A DNA stretch of 64,000 nucleotides from Kitasatospora sp. NBC_01266 (GCF_036242395.1 NZ_CP108458.1:4340001-4404000), one strand, 5' to 3'. Positions 26,993 through 35,885 are shown, counted from the stretch's first letter. The notes: generated by a model not told the origin, from the letters alone. Program-made: numbers and translations.

Positions 26993-27037
26993 CGGACCGC
27001 CCGGACCACCGGGCGGTCCGGGCGGTCCGGGCGGTCC
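26993..27037. terminator. Stem-loop with three GGGCGGTCC repeats
   Basis: Perfect 12-bp stem (26993-27004 with 27009-27020) and ACCA loop immediately after the phosphatase stop codon. The right arm is followed by two more copies of GGGCGGTCC, making three tandem 9-base units at 27011-27037. It sits between convergent genes. Confidence 0.75.
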
Positions 27038-27038
27038 G

Positions 27039-27797
27039 CTACGCGGTGCGCTGGCGCTCGGCGCTGAACAGGCTGGCCGCGCCGACCCCGTTGAGCACCC
27101 GCGGCCAGTAGCTGCCGAAGACCTCGCCGGCGCTGGCGATCAGCACCGCGGTGATGATCGCCACCACGTGCTCCAGACCGGCCAGGTTCGGCAGCACCAC
27201 GGCCTCCCCGACCATGGTCCCGATGACGGCGGCGCCGGTGAACCAGGCCCGGGTCTTCCAGGCGATGCAGATGGCCAGCGCCACCACGGCCGCCGACGGC
27301 CCGGTGTCGCGGATGTGGGCGACCCAGCCGGGGAAGCCGAAGAGGTGGTCGGGGCCGATCCGCACGGCGAGCCGCGCGTAGATCGTGCCGGCCAGCGTGC
27401 AGGCGTAGGCGATGAAGAGCGTCGCCTTGCGGCCCAGCACGATCTCGGCGATCCCGAAGACCAGCAGGACCTGCGCCAGCGCACCCCAGACCGGCAGATC
27501 GAGCGCCGGCACGTAGAGCGAGAGCGGAGTGCGCAGCAGCGACACATCCAGCGGCAGTGCCGCCTTGACCACGCCGATCCGGGTGACGAATGCCTCGCCG
27601 CCCGGCAGATGCTGAACAATGCTGAACAGGAGGATCAGGAACGTCGCTCCGACCGCCAACGGAATGGATGCGAAACGCTTGCGCACCACATGATCCCGGA
27701 CGGTGCCGAACAATGTTCCCCACTCGGCGACGACGGCCCGGCGCAGCAGCGCCCCCCGCCCTTGTCGCACGCCCCCCGTGTGGGTCCTCTGGTCCAC
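27039..27797 (-). CDS. Rhomboid-like integral membrane protein
   Basis: A 252-residue membrane protein with six predicted helices, of the rhomboid-like family often found next to lysyltransferase-like genes in streptomycetes. The order VPVWGALAQVLLVFGIAEIVLG, TLFIAYACTLAGTIYARL and VVALAICIAWKTRAWFTGAA resembles the rhomboid fold, but no GXSG serine motif is present, so it is probably inactive as a protease. The frame is open to an ATG at 27848, but the GTG at 27797 has GGGAGAGG 5 bases before it and is preferred. It lies downstream of the lysyltransferase-like gene on the same strand, separated by a hairpin. Confidence 0.78.
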   Translation of the reverse strand: MDQRTHTGGVRQGRGALLRRAVVAEWGTLFGTVRDHVVRKRFASIPLAVGATFLILLFSIVQHLPGGEAFVTRIGVVKAALPLDVSLLRTPLSLYVPALDLPVWGALAQVLLVFGIAEIVLGRKATLFIAYACTLAGTIYARLAVRIGPDHLFGFPGWVAHIRDTGPSAAVVALAICIAWKTRAWFTGAAVIGTMVGEAVVLPNLAGLEHVVAIITAVLIASAGEVFGSYWPRVLNGVGAASLFSAERQRTA

Positions 27798-28023
27798 GAC
27801 TGCCTCTCCCGTAGTTTCTCTCTTGTCCAGCCTAGATAAGTGGAACATCTCCCGCTTCGGTCTTCATACCCATATTCGACTCATCCTCAGGTGGGATATC
27901 GCACTTATGGATCTCAGGGGCCACCCCTAGGCCTACCCCGAGCGCAACTGAGCACAACTGAGCACAGCACCGTCGGCTGCAGCCCCCCTCGAGGAACGCC
28001 TGGGCAGCCGGTCCGCGAGGTTC
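27798..28023 (-). promoter_or_regulatory. Region upstream of rhomboid-like gene
   Basis: No gene. The part next to the rhomboid-like start (27830-27920) is comparatively AT-rich and may hold a promoter. Direct repeats of AACTGAGCACA occur near 27950-27970. Confidence 0.35.
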
Positions 28024-28045
28024 CCCTCCGCCCCCCGGCGGAGGG
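28024..28045 (-). terminator. Stem-loop abutting lysyltransferase-like stop codon
   Basis: Perfect 9-bp stem (28024-28032 with 28037-28045), 4-base loop, directly adjoining the stop codon at 28046-28048. Confidence 0.72.
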
Positions 28046-29878
28046 CTACCCCTGCCCGTCGCCTTCCGCCGTGGGCAACGCCGGGGCCGCGCCCGAGGCA
28101 GCGGACCGGGTGTGCCGGCGACGGAAGAGCGAGGGGAGGCTCGGTGCGGTGATGAAGCCCTCGGCCCGGGCACTGGCGATGCCGATCCGGGGGATCTCGC
28201 TGCTCTTCTCGAAGAGCAGGTAGCGCGGCTCCCAGATCGGCCGGTACTTGGCGTTGGCCCGGTACAGCGACTCGATCTGCCACCAGCGGGAGAAGAAGCC
28301 CAGCACCGCGCGCCACAGCCGCAGCACCGGACCGGCCCCCAGCCGCGAGCCGCGCTCGAAGACCGAGCGGAACATCGCGAAGTTGAGCGAGACCCGCTTC
28401 AGGCGCAGCTCGCCCGCCCCCTTCTCGAGCAGCTCGATCACCATGAACTCGATCAGACCGTTCTCGGTCTCCCGGTCCCGGCGCATCAGGTCGAGCGAGA
28501 GCCCGTTCGGCCCCCAGGGCACGAAGCTCAGCAGCGCGCGCGGCTCGCCCTGCCCGTCGTAGCACTCCAGCATCACGCAGCGCCCGTCGGCCGGGTCGCC
28601 GAGCCGGCCCAGCGCCATCGAGAAGCCGCGCTCGGTCTGCCCGTCGCGCCAGCTGTCGGCCTTCTCCAGCAGCTCGGCCATCTCGGCCTCGGGGATGTCC
28701 TCGTGCCGGCGGATCCGCACCGTGTAACCGGCCCGCTTGACCCGGTTGTAGGCCTGGCGGACCCCGCGCATCGCCCGACCGTCCAGCGAGAACTCGTCCA
28801 GCTCGACGATCGCCTCGTCGCCCAGCTCCAGGGCGTCCAGCCCGTGCCGGGCGTAGATCACCCCGGCCTCCTCGGAGGCGCCCATCACGGCCGGGGCCCA
28901 GGCGTGCTCGCGGGCCTCGGTCAGCCAGGCCTCGATCGCGCCCGGCCAGGCCTCCGGGTCGCCGATCGGGTCGCCGGAGGCCAGCGAGACCCCGCCGACC
29001 ACCCGGTAGGTGACCGCCGCCTTGCCGGTCGGCGAGAAGACCACCGCCTTGTCCCGGCGCAGCGCGAAGTAGCCCAGCGAGTCGCGCTCGCCCTGCTTGT
29101 CCAGCAGCGCGCGCAGCTTGCCCTCGTCCTCGGCGGTGAGCAGCTCCTTGCCGCGCGGGCTGCGGAAGGCGACGTAGAGCACCAGCAGGAAGAGCACCGC
29201 ACCCATCGCGTTGATGAAGGTGTTCAGCCAGTTGGGGACGTCGATCACGTCCAGCAGCCGGTCCGAGGGGGTGACGGTGACCATCCGGCCCACCGCGTAG
29301 CGGAACTCGTCGCCGAAGCTGGCGTCCGACAGCCGGTTGTAGAAACCGACCAGGACCGCCCCGACCAGCCCGCCGAACACCAGCCCGCCGACGAAGGTGG
29401 CCACCGCGGTGAGCGGGTTGGACCGGTCGCCCTTGGAGGTGAACTCCTTGCGGCCGACCACCAGGCAGAGCATGAACACGCCGGTCAGCACCGTGGAGAA
29501 GTAGTTGAAGCCGTGCTCGTTGTAGTGGTCGTCGCCGGGCAGCACCACCGCGAGCAGGTAGAGCAGGAAGAACAGCCCGCCCAACACGAAGTTGAAGATC
29601 CAGGCGGCCCGCTTGCGCCGGCGCATCGCGACCGCGAGGAAGATCGACAGCACCGCCGTGGCCAGGCCGGAGGTCATCAGATACGGGGTGAAGTACTGGC
29701 CCTCGGAGTGGTGGCGCACCGTGTTGCGGAACGGCGTGATAACCACCGCCACCACGTTCACCAGCGCGATCAGTCGCAGGTACCAGACCGTCCCGGTCGC
29801 ACCGTAGGGCCGCAGCCGGGCCAGGAACCCGGACCGCGGCACGGCTGCCGCGGACGGCTGCTTGGAGGTGGTGGACAC
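28046..29878 (-). CDS. Phosphatidylglycerol lysyltransferase-like protein (DUF2156)
   Basis: A 610-residue membrane protein. Residues about 25-270 contain six to seven helices (LRLIALVNVVAVVITPF, LMTSGLATAVLSIFLAVAM, WIFNFVLGGLFFLLYLLAVVLP). Residues 285-580 form the cytosolic DUF2156 double-GNAT domain of MprF/LysX (GYFALRRDKAVVFSPTGKAAVTYRVVGGVSLASGDPIGD, RRHEDIPEAEMAELLEKADSWRDGQTERGFSMALGRLGD, LRLKRVSLNFAMFRSVFERG). Relatives add lysine to phosphatidylglycerol, changing membrane charge and tolerance to cationic peptides. Unlike mycobacterial LysX, no lysyl-tRNA synthetase part is attached. The GTG at 29878 starts the protein. Lipid substrate not proven. Confidence 0.88.
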   Translation of the reverse strand: MSTTSKQPSAAAVPRSGFLARLRPYGATGTVWYLRLIALVNVVAVVITPFRNTVRHHSEGQYFTPYLMTSGLATAVLSIFLAVAMRRRKRAAWIFNFVLGGLFFLLYLLAVVLPGDDHYNEHGFNYFSTVLTGVFMLCLVVGRKEFTSKGDRSNPLTAVATFVGGLVFGGLVGAVLVGFYNRLSDASFGDEFRYAVGRMVTVTPSDRLLDVIDVPNWLNTFINAMGAVLFLLVLYVAFRSPRGKELLTAEDEGKLRALLDKQGERDSLGYFALRRDKAVVFSPTGKAAVTYRVVGGVSLASGDPIGDPEAWPGAIEAWLTEAREHAWAPAVMGASEEAGVIYARHGLDALELGDEAIVELDEFSLDGRAMRGVRQAYNRVKRAGYTVRIRRHEDIPEAEMAELLEKADSWRDGQTERGFSMALGRLGDPADGRCVMLECYDGQGEPRALLSFVPWGPNGLSLDLMRRDRETENGLIEFMVIELLEKGAGELRLKRVSLNFAMFRSVFERGSRLGAGPVLRLWRAVLGFFSRWWQIESLYRANAKYRPIWEPRYLLFEKSSEIPRIGIASARAEGFITAPSLPSLFRRRHTRSAASGAAPALPTAEGDGQG

Positions 29879-29987
29879 AGCTTCATTCCAAACGATCGGA
29901 TCCGCAGGCGCATCCGCACTGCTGGTGGAGTGTCATTAATCGTGGCGCAGGCCGCGGCGGATCCGCGTGAACCGGTCAGCCGATTCC

Positions 29988-30010
29988 CACCCCGCCGTTC
30001 GGCGGGGGTG
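29988..30010. other. Hairpin between divergent promoters
   Basis: GC-only inverted repeat (29988-29997 with 30000-30010, one bulged base) between the lysyltransferase-like gene and the response regulator. It could be a regulatory site or the base of an mRNA leader. Function unknown. Confidence 0.4.
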
Positions 30011-30062
30011 AGAACCGCCGGAAGCCCTAGGCTCGTCCCCGAGCAAGGAGTGAGGAGGGATC

Positions 30063-30725
30063 GTGACAGCGATCCGCGTGCTGATCGTCGACGACGAGCT
30101 GCTGGTCCGCTCGGGCCTGGGGCTGATCGTCGGTTCAGCCCCCGACCTGGAACTGGTCGGCGGCTGCAGCGGTGGCGACGCCGAGGAACAGGTGAAGCGG
30201 CTGCGGCCGCATGTGGTGCTGCTCGACGTCCGGATGCCCGACCTGGACGGCATCTCGGTGCTGCGCCGGCTGCGGGCGCTGCCCGACCCGCCGGCCGTCT
30301 CGATGCTCACCACCTTCGACACCGACGAGTACATCGGCACCGCGCTGCGCGCCGGAGCGGCCGGGTTCCTGCTCAAGGACACCGCCCCCGACCAGCTGGT
30401 GCACGCGGTGCGGATCCTGGCGGCCGGCGGCAGCATGCTCTCGCCCGCCGTGACCCGCACCGTGATCGGCGGCTACGTCGAGGGCGGCAGCCCGGACTCC
30501 GGCGCGCTCGCCCTGGTCCGCTCGCTGACCGGCCGGGAGCTGGACGTGCTGGCGCTGCTCGGCGAGGGCCTGGCGAACGCCGAGATCGCCGAGCGGCTGT
30601 TCCTGGGCACCGGGACGGTCAAGGACCACATCAGCGCGATCCTCGGCAAGCTCGGCGCGGCGAACCGGGTGCAGGCGGCCGTGATCGCGCACCGCGCCGG
30701 CCTGGTGCGGCCGGCCGGACCGTGA
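30063..30725 (+). CDS. NarL/LuxR-family response regulator
   Basis: A 220-residue two-component response regulator. The receiver domain has the acidic pair Asp10-Asp11, phosphorylation site Asp55 (LLDVRMPDLDG), switch Thr (MLTTFDTDEY) and Lys (GFLLKDTAP). The C-terminal NarL-type helix-turn-helix is LTGRELDVLALLGEGLANAEIAERLFLGTGTVKDHI. The GTG at 30063 follows a strong GAGGAGGG. Its stop overlaps the GTG of the kinase gene by 4 bases (GTGA), so the pair is translationally coupled. Signal and regulon are unknown; divergence from the lysyltransferase-like gene suggests a cell-envelope link. Confidence 0.96.
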   Translation: MTAIRVLIVDDELLVRSGLGLIVGSAPDLELVGGCSGGDAEEQVKRLRPHVVLLDVRMPDLDGISVLRRLRALPDPPAVSMLTTFDTDEYIGTALRAGAAGFLLKDTAPDQLVHAVRILAAGGSMLSPAVTRTVIGGYVEGGSPDSGALALVRSLTGRELDVLALLGEGLANAEIAERLFLGTGTVKDHISAILGKLGAANRVQAAVIAHRAGLVRPAGP

Positions 30726-31942
30726 TCCCACTGCCCGGACGCCGCCCGCTGACGCCCGCCGCGCGCCGCCGCCTCGCCCTGCTGCTCCCGGTCGCCTACG
30801 CGCTGCTGGAGAGCTGGCTGCTGGACCGGGACACGGTCTGGTGGAAGAACGCGCTGAACGGCGTGGCGGCGCTCGGCCTGCTGCTGCGCCTGCGCTGGCC
30901 GACCGTCTCGATGGCGCTGGCGCTGCCCGGCACCTTCTTCACCGAGAGCTGGCTGGCCCCGATCACCGCGCTCTACTCGGTGGCCGCCGACCGGCGCCGG
31001 CTGCCGGTGCCGGTGCTCTGCGCGGCGGCCTTCGGGCTCTGCGACTACTTCACCTGGTCGGTCACCGGGCAGAGCTCCTGGGTCGGCCAGACGCTCGTCC
31101 TGACCCAGGCCAGCGGTCTGGCCATGATGCAGTCGGCGCTGCTCGGCACCGCCCCGGTGGCGCTCGGCATGCTGGCCCGCACCCGGCGGGAGCTGACCCT
31201 GCGGCTGGAGCAGCTGACCCTGGGGCAGCGGCGCGAGGCCCGGTTGCTGGCCGAGCGGGTGCTGGCCACCGAGCGCGCCCGGCTGGCCCGGGAGATGCAC
31301 GACGTGGTCTCGCACCAGGTGAGCCTGATCAGCGTGCAGGCCGGCGGGCTGCAGGTGTCCACCACCGACCCGACCGCCGAACGCACCGCGCGCACCATCC
31401 GCGAGCTCTCCGTGCGCACCCTGCAGGAGCTGCGGCAGATGGTCGGGGTGCTGCGCGCGGCGGGCGGCGCGAGCCTGCCCGAGCAGGGCGATCCGACCGG
31501 CCCGCCGCAGGCCCCGCAGCCCCGGCTGGCCGACCTGCCGCGGCTGGTCGAGGACAGCGGACTGGTGGCGGGCAACGGTCTGGTGATGGACAGCGCGCTC
31601 TGCGGGCCCGGCGAACCGGGCGCGGACGGGCAGGCGTGGCCGGAGGCGGTCCAGCGGGCCGCCTACCGGACGGTGCAGGAGGCGCTGACCAACATCAGCA
31701 AGCACGCACCCGGCTCCCAGGTGCGGATCACCGTCAGCGAGCGCGGCGGACGGCTGCTGGTGGAGGTGCGCAACGGTCCGGCGCCCAGCCGTCCGGACCG
31801 CACCGCACCGCTGCCCGGCGGCGGGCACGGGCTGGTCGGGCTGCGCGAGCGGGCCCAGTTGCTGGGCGGCCAGCTGACCGCCGAACCCACCGCGGACCGG
31901 GGCTTCCTGGTCCGCGCGGTGCTGCCGGACGTGCGGCGGTAG
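30722..31942 (+). CDS. Sensor histidine kinase (HisKA_3 type)
   Basis: A 406-residue membrane kinase paired with the preceding regulator. Residues 15-165 hold about four to five membrane helices. The dimerisation domain contains the phosphorylated His in EMHDVVSHQVSLISVQAGGLQ, with the DesK/NarX-type layout. A proline/glycine-rich insert is followed by the ATP-binding domain (AAYRTVQEALTNISKHAPGSQV with the N box, then GGGHGLVGLRERAQLLGG with the G box). The GTG start overlaps the regulator stop by 4 bases. The upstream extension of the frame, antisense to the lysyltransferase-like gene, is not coding. Confidence 0.94.
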   Translation: MIPLPGRRPLTPAARRRLALLLPVAYALLESWLLDRDTVWWKNALNGVAALGLLLRLRWPTVSMALALPGTFFTESWLAPITALYSVAADRRRLPVPVLCAAAFGLCDYFTWSVTGQSSWVGQTLVLTQASGLAMMQSALLGTAPVALGMLARTRRELTLRLEQLTLGQRREARLLAERVLATERARLAREMHDVVSHQVSLISVQAGGLQVSTTDPTAERTARTIRELSVRTLQELRQMVGVLRAAGGASLPEQGDPTGPPQAPQPRLADLPRLVEDSGLVAGNGLVMDSALCGPGEPGADGQAWPEAVQRAAYRTVQEALTNISKHAPGSQVRITVSERGGRLLVEVRNGPAPSRPDRTAPLPGGGHGLVGLRERAQLLGGQLTAEPTADRGFLVRAVLPDVRR

Positions 31943-31981
31943 GGCCGGACGAGTGCGGTTATCAGCTCGGCTGCTGCGCCG

Positions 31982-32001
31982 TGCGGGTGACTGCGGGTGA
32001 C
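31982..32001 (+). repeat. Tandem 10-bp repeat upstream of chaplin
   Basis: Two exact copies of TGCGGGTGAC (31982-31991, 31992-32001) about 130 bases before the chaplin start, in its presumed promoter region. One helical turn apart, they could bind a regulator. Confidence 0.5.
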
Positions 32002-32132
32002 TTGCCGGTGGCGTAACCGTTCCCGGGGCAACCGAAGCCGAAGAGTACCTCAAGGGACACTTTCGGTCACCGACGATCAGGAGTGCCCTCGTCTGCCCCC
32101 TGTTCTATCCGGCAAGGAATGGAGACATCCCC

Positions 32133-32378
32133 ATGAAGGACTTCCGCAGGGCCATCGCCCTCACCTGCGCCGCCGGTGCGCTGGTGTTGGGCGGCGCCGG
32201 CGTCGCCTCGGCCGACAACTCCGCGACCGCGACCGGTGTGGCGATCGGCTCGCCCGGCATCCTGTCGGGCAACGTGATCCAGGTTCCGGTCAACATCCCG
32301 ATCAACATCTGCGGCAACAGCATCGACGTGATCGGCCTGCTGAACCCGGCTATCGGGAACAGCTGCACCAACGGCTGA
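32133..32378 (+). CDS. Short chaplin
   Basis: An 81-residue secreted hydrophobic protein that assembles into amyloid-like films on aerial hyphae and lowers surface tension. The signal peptide ends VASA-D near residue 27. The mature 54 residues are one chaplin domain (ATATGVAIGSPGILSGNVIQVPVNIPINICGNSIDVIGLLNPAIGNSC) with the two conserved Cys residues that form a disulfide. There is no sorting signal, so this is a short chaplin of the ChpD-H class. GGAGA precedes the ATG. Expression normally depends on the Bld cascade; nothing in the visible promoter proves it here. Confidence 0.97.
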   Translation: MKDFRRAIALTCAAGALVLGGAGVASADNSATATGVAIGSPGILSGNVIQVPVNIPINICGNSIDVIGLLNPAIGNSCTNG

Positions 32379-32406
32379 CCTCGCCCGCCCCGGCCGGCCC
32401 CGCCCA

Positions 32407-33234
32407 TCAGGCGGGGCCGGCCGTCGGCGTTGCGGCACCCGCCAGCCGCAGCTGGCGCAGCGTCCAGCCGTGCCCCGCCGGGTCCAGCCCCCGGGTCGCG
32501 GCCGTGAAGAGCTCGGCCGCCCGGCGGTAGGAGAGCCGCCCCCGCCCGCTCAGCGGGCAGCGGTCGACGGCGGGAACGGTGGCCGGCACCCGGCGATCGG
32601 TCAGCAGCAGCGGCCCACCGGCCCGGCTGACCAGCAGCAGCGGCAGCAACCGGGCAGCGCCCGCACCCCAGCACAGATCGGCCGCCCGACCCCGGCCCCG
32701 CCGGCCCGAGACGTCGATGTCATCGACGTTCAGCGCCAGCACCCGCTCGATCGCAGCCCCGGACTCGTGCACCAGATGCCAGCAGACCTGGTCCCGCAGC
32801 GGTGCGGGCAGCGTCAGCACCGCCGTGACCTGATCCGACGTCAGCGCCCCGGGTCCCCGTACGGGCTCGGCCCACGGCACCAGACCGGCCGTCGGATCGC
32901 CGCGCAGCCAGCCCTGCGCCCGCCACCAGCCGACGGCGCCCCGCAGCGCCGACAGCTCCCGCTCCGCCGTGCGCCGGCTGGCCCCGCGCGCGGCCAGGTG
33001 CGCCCGCAGCCGGTCGGGAGCCTGCGGATGGTCCAGCAGCCCCAACGGCAGCACCGGCGGCACGGCCCGCCGCCGGCCGTCACCGCCGGGCACCGGGCGA
33101 TCGGCCAGCGCCCAGGCCCAGGTGGCCAACGCGATCCGATAGATCCGGCGGGAGGCGGCACTCAGCCGGGCAGCCGCCAGATACCGCTCGACCGCCACCG
33201 CGTATTCCACCGGTTCCCGCAGTAAATCACTCAC
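32407..33234 (-). CDS. Truncated tyrosine-recombinase-like protein
   Basis: A 275-residue protein with the layout of a phage-type integrase: an N-terminal SAM-like core-binding domain (VERYLAAARLSAASRRIYRIALATWAWALADRP, ELSALRGAVGWWRAQGW) and part of a catalytic domain (LTSDQVTAVLTLP, HLVHESGAAIERVLALNVDDID). Normal homologues carry Arg in the GAR/GLR motif; here it reads GAAIER. At the end, GWTLRQLRLAGAATP corresponds to the box II HXLRH segment, after which the frame stops, so the distal His/Trp and the catalytic Tyr are missing. It is therefore either a decayed recombinase or a repurposed DNA-binding protein. It converges on the chaplin gene. No attachment site is visible. Confidence 0.75.
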   Translation of the reverse strand: MSDLLREPVEYAVAVERYLAAARLSAASRRIYRIALATWAWALADRPVPGGDGRRRAVPPVLPLGLLDHPQAPDRLRAHLAARGASRRTAERELSALRGAVGWWRAQGWLRGDPTAGLVPWAEPVRGPGALTSDQVTAVLTLPAPLRDQVCWHLVHESGAAIERVLALNVDDIDVSGRRGRGRAADLCWGAGAARLLPLLLVSRAGGPLLLTDRRVPATVPAVDRCPLSGRGRLSYRRAAELFTAATRGLDPAGHGWTLRQLRLAGAATPTAGPA

Positions 33235-33360
33235 CCCGCGCCCCCTGTCCTCGCAGTTCAGCGCCTATTTACTGCGCTAATTCAAGCGTACCGAATAATT
33301 GACTGCCAATCACTCAATTTCTCTTGCCGTACAGATCTTCTGACGGGCACTCTGCTGTTC

Positions 33361-34581
33361 ATGACGACCGCTCTCGACGGGCGCCGCAACCTCCTGCGCG
33401 CATTCCCGAAAGACCGTGAATTCCGCCGTTTCTTCCCGGGCTACACCGTCTCGCTCCTCGGCTCCGCGATGGCACCGGTCGCGCTCGCCTTCGCGGTGCT
33501 GCGCGGCCCGGGCGGCGCCGGTGCGCTCAGCTGGGTGCTGGCGGCCCGGACCGGTGCCACGGTGCTGGTCCTGCTGGCCGGCGGGGTGGCCGCCGACCGG
33601 CTGGGCAGCCGCCGGGTGATGCTCGCCGCCGACCTGGTGCGCTTCCTCTCCCAGGGGACCTTCGCCGGGCTGCTGCTGGCAGGCCACCCGCCGCTCTGGG
33701 CGATGCTGGTGCTGGTCTGTACCGGCGGCGCGAGCGAGGCCCTGTTCAACCCGGCGCTGACCGCGCTGATCCCCCGGCTCACCCCGCCCGAGCAGCTGGC
33801 CGAGGCCAACGCCCTGCTCACGCTGGCACGGTCCGCCACCAGCGTGGCCGGTCCCGCGCTGGCCGGGCTGCTCACCGCCGCCGTGGGACCGGGCGCGGTG
33901 CTCGCGCTGGACGCGGCCAGCTTCGGGGCCAGCGTGCTGGTGCTGGCCGGGCTAACGGTGCGGCTGCCGGTCGCCGCACCCGGCCCGTCCCTGGTGGCCG
34001 ACCTGCGCACGGGCTGGACCGAGTTCCGCTCGCGCGGCTGGCTCTGGGCCACCTGCGTGCACTTCGGACTGTTCAACCTCCTGGTCTGGGCACCGTTCCT
34101 GGTGCTCGGCCCGGCCACCGCCGCGCAGCGGCTGGGCGGCGCCCGGTCCTGGGGACTGGTACTGGCCGCCTACGGGGCCGGCTCGGTGCTCGCCGCGCTC
34201 GCCCTGCTCGGCCGCCGCCCCCGCCGTCCGGTCCTGGTGGCCACCGCCGTCACGATCGGCTTCGCACTGCCGTCCGCTTTCCTGGCGCTGGGGGCCGCGC
34301 TGCCCTGGGTCTGCCTGGGCGCGGTGGTCGCCGGGGCGGCGTCGGCGGTCAACGGCGCGCTGTTCGACACCGCCGAGCAGCGCCTGATCCCGCCCCAGGC
34401 GCGGGCCAGGGTGGCCGCCTACGGCAGCCTGGGCGCCTTCGCGCTCGGCCCGCTCGGGCTGGCCGCCGCCGGCCCGGCGGCCGCGCTGCTGGGCAGTCGG
34501 ACGGTCTTCGGCTTCGGCGCGCTCTGGCTGCTGGCGGCCACCGCCGCCGTGCTCACCGTCCCGTCGGTACGGCGGAACTGA
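33361..34581 (+). CDS. MFS transporter (MFS_3/EntS-like)
   Basis: A 406-residue protein with 12 predicted membrane helices, of the major facilitator branch that includes EntS-type siderophore and drug exporters. Typical features are the N-terminal FRRFFPGYTVSLLGSAMAPVALAFAVL and the motif A-like ADRLGSRRVMLAADLVRF between helices 2 and 3. LLTLARSATSVAGPALAGLL is the usual helix 5 region. The ATG at 33361 has only a weak ribosome site. It is divergent from the recombinase remnant; the 126 bases between are AT-rich and probably hold the promoter. The substrate is unknown. Confidence 0.9.
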   Translation: MTTALDGRRNLLRAFPKDREFRRFFPGYTVSLLGSAMAPVALAFAVLRGPGGAGALSWVLAARTGATVLVLLAGGVAADRLGSRRVMLAADLVRFLSQGTFAGLLLAGHPPLWAMLVLVCTGGASEALFNPALTALIPRLTPPEQLAEANALLTLARSATSVAGPALAGLLTAAVGPGAVLALDAASFGASVLVLAGLTVRLPVAAPGPSLVADLRTGWTEFRSRGWLWATCVHFGLFNLLVWAPFLVLGPATAAQRLGGARSWGLVLAAYGAGSVLAALALLGRRPRRPVLVATAVTIGFALPSAFLALGAALPWVCLGAVVAGAASAVNGALFDTAEQRLIPPQARARVAAYGSLGAFALGPLGLAAAGPAAALLGSRTVFGFGALWLLAATAAVLTVPSVRRN

Positions 34582-35287
34582 GGCGCCGTCGGCCGCGCGG
34601 CAGCGCGATCCGCAGGCCGCCCTGGTCCGAGCCGCGGGCCGCGAAGGCCCGCGTCACCTCCTGCGGGGTGGTACCGACACCGAGCAGTGCGGCGCTGAGC
34701 CCGGCCGCCGCCTGATGCCAGTCGCGCGAGCGGCGGAGCATCGCGTGGTCGGACCCCGCCACCTCGAAACCGGCCACCCGGGCACCCGCCGCCCTGGCCC
34801 GCTCCGCGAAGTCCCGGGTGGCCGCGGGGTCGGTGACCTTGTCCCGGTCCCCGTGCAGGGTCACCAGGGCGCGGCCGGCCAGCTGCTCGGCCGGGTCCTC
34901 CGGCGGGCACCAGGGCGCGAGCGCGACGACCCCGGTGACCACCCGGTGCCCGGCGCAGCGCAGCGCGGCCCGCCCACCCATCGAGTGCCCCAGCAGCACC
35001 ACCGGCACCGGACCGAGCTCGGCGGCCACCGCGTCCAGCGCCGCCACGACATCCTGGGCCGCGTCCGCCCGCTCCCCGTTCCAGCCCCGGTAGCGGTAGC
35101 GCACCAGCCCCACCGCGATCCCGGCCCCCGCGGTGGCCCGCACCAGCGGCGCGACGAACCCGCGCATCCGCACCGCCGCCGGTTGCCACGGCCGGGCCGG
35201 CGCCGTACTGGCCACCTGGCCGCCGTGCAGCACCAGCACCACCCCGCGCGCCCCTGCCGGCCGCACCCGCCACCGCACCGCTCGCAT
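34553..35287 (-). CDS. Alpha/beta hydrolase
   Basis: A 244-residue cytoplasmic alpha/beta hydrolase. The nucleophile elbow is GHSMGG (Ser102), the acid is in LHGDRDKVTDP (Asp147 or Asp149) and the base is His181 in GSDHAM. VVLVLHGG is the oxyanion-hole strand. The ATG at 35287 is preferred to an upstream in-frame codon because it starts at the first beta strand of the fold. The last 9 codons overlap the 3' end of the convergent MFS gene. Substrate unknown; the length and D/H positions fit small esterases or dienelactone-hydrolase-like enzymes. Confidence 0.88.
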   Translation of the reverse strand: MRAVRWRVRPAGARGVVLVLHGGQVASTAPARPWQPAAVRMRGFVAPLVRATAGAGIAVGLVRYRYRGWNGERADAAQDVVAALDAVAAELGPVPVVLLGHSMGGRAALRCAGHRVVTGVVALAPWCPPEDPAEQLAGRALVTLHGDRDKVTDPAATRDFAERARAAGARVAGFEVAGSDHAMLRRSRDWHQAAAGLSAALLGVGTTPQEVTRAFAARGSDQGGLRIALPRGRRRLSSAVPTGR

Positions 35288-35507
35288 TTCGACCACCGCT
35301 TCCGCCCGCCGGGTCCACTCCCAGGTCCAGTCTCCCGGCTCAGGCCGACTGATCAATTCCGGGCCAGGGACACGCCGGACCACCACCGACTACCGACACT
35401 TTCGATCAACAAGCTCCCAACAACAGTCAGCGGATCGTGCGGTGCCGAACCGATCCCTACTCTCGGAAGCGACTGGGGAGTATTCGAACGACCCGTGGGA
35501 GGCAGCG

Positions 35508-35885
35508 ATGACCGGTGTGGAGATTGCCCTCAAGGAGGCCCTGGCGATCGAGGGCGCCATCGGCGCGGCCCTGGTGGACCTCGGCAGCGGGATGGCCCTG
35601 GGCACCCTGGGCCAGGCGGCCGATCTCGACCTGACCCTCGCGGCGGCCGGCAGCACCGACGTGGTGCGGGCCACCCTGCGCTCGGCGGAGCTGCAGGGGC
35701 AGGCGGGCGGCGAGGCGATGGAGGACATCCTCACCACCCTGACCCACCAGTACCACCTGGTCCGCCCGCTCACCGGAGCCGGCGGCCAGGGCCTCTTCCT
35801 CTACCTGGTGCTGGACCGGGCCCGGGCCAACCTGGCGATGGCCCGCCATCACATCCGCCGGATCGAGAGCGAGCTGACCATCTGA
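35508..35885 (+). CDS. Roadblock/LC7-like small protein
   Basis: A 125-residue cytoplasmic protein resembling the roadblock/LC7 fold of MglB-type regulators of small GTPases: LKEALAIEGAIGAALVDLGSGMALGT is the first helix and strand, and GLFLYLVLDRARANLAMARHHIRRIESEL the last strand and helix. GGGAGG lies 5 bases before the ATG. Homologues occur singly in streptomycetes. No GTPase gene is adjacent, so its partner is unknown. It is divergent from the hydrolase gene with a 220-base gap that shows no other feature. Confidence 0.75.
   Translation: MTGVEIALKEALAIEGAIGAALVDLGSGMALGTLGQAADLDLTLAAAGSTDVVRATLRSAELQGQAGGEAMEDILTTLTHQYHLVRPLTGAGGQGLFLYLVLDRARANLAMARHHIRRIESELTI

Noticed and set aside
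28112-30721. Long plus-strand open frame upstream of and continuous with the histidine kinase
   Set aside because: It is antisense to the lysyltransferase-like gene and overlaps the response regulator. The kinase starts at the GTG at 30722 coupled to the regulator stop.
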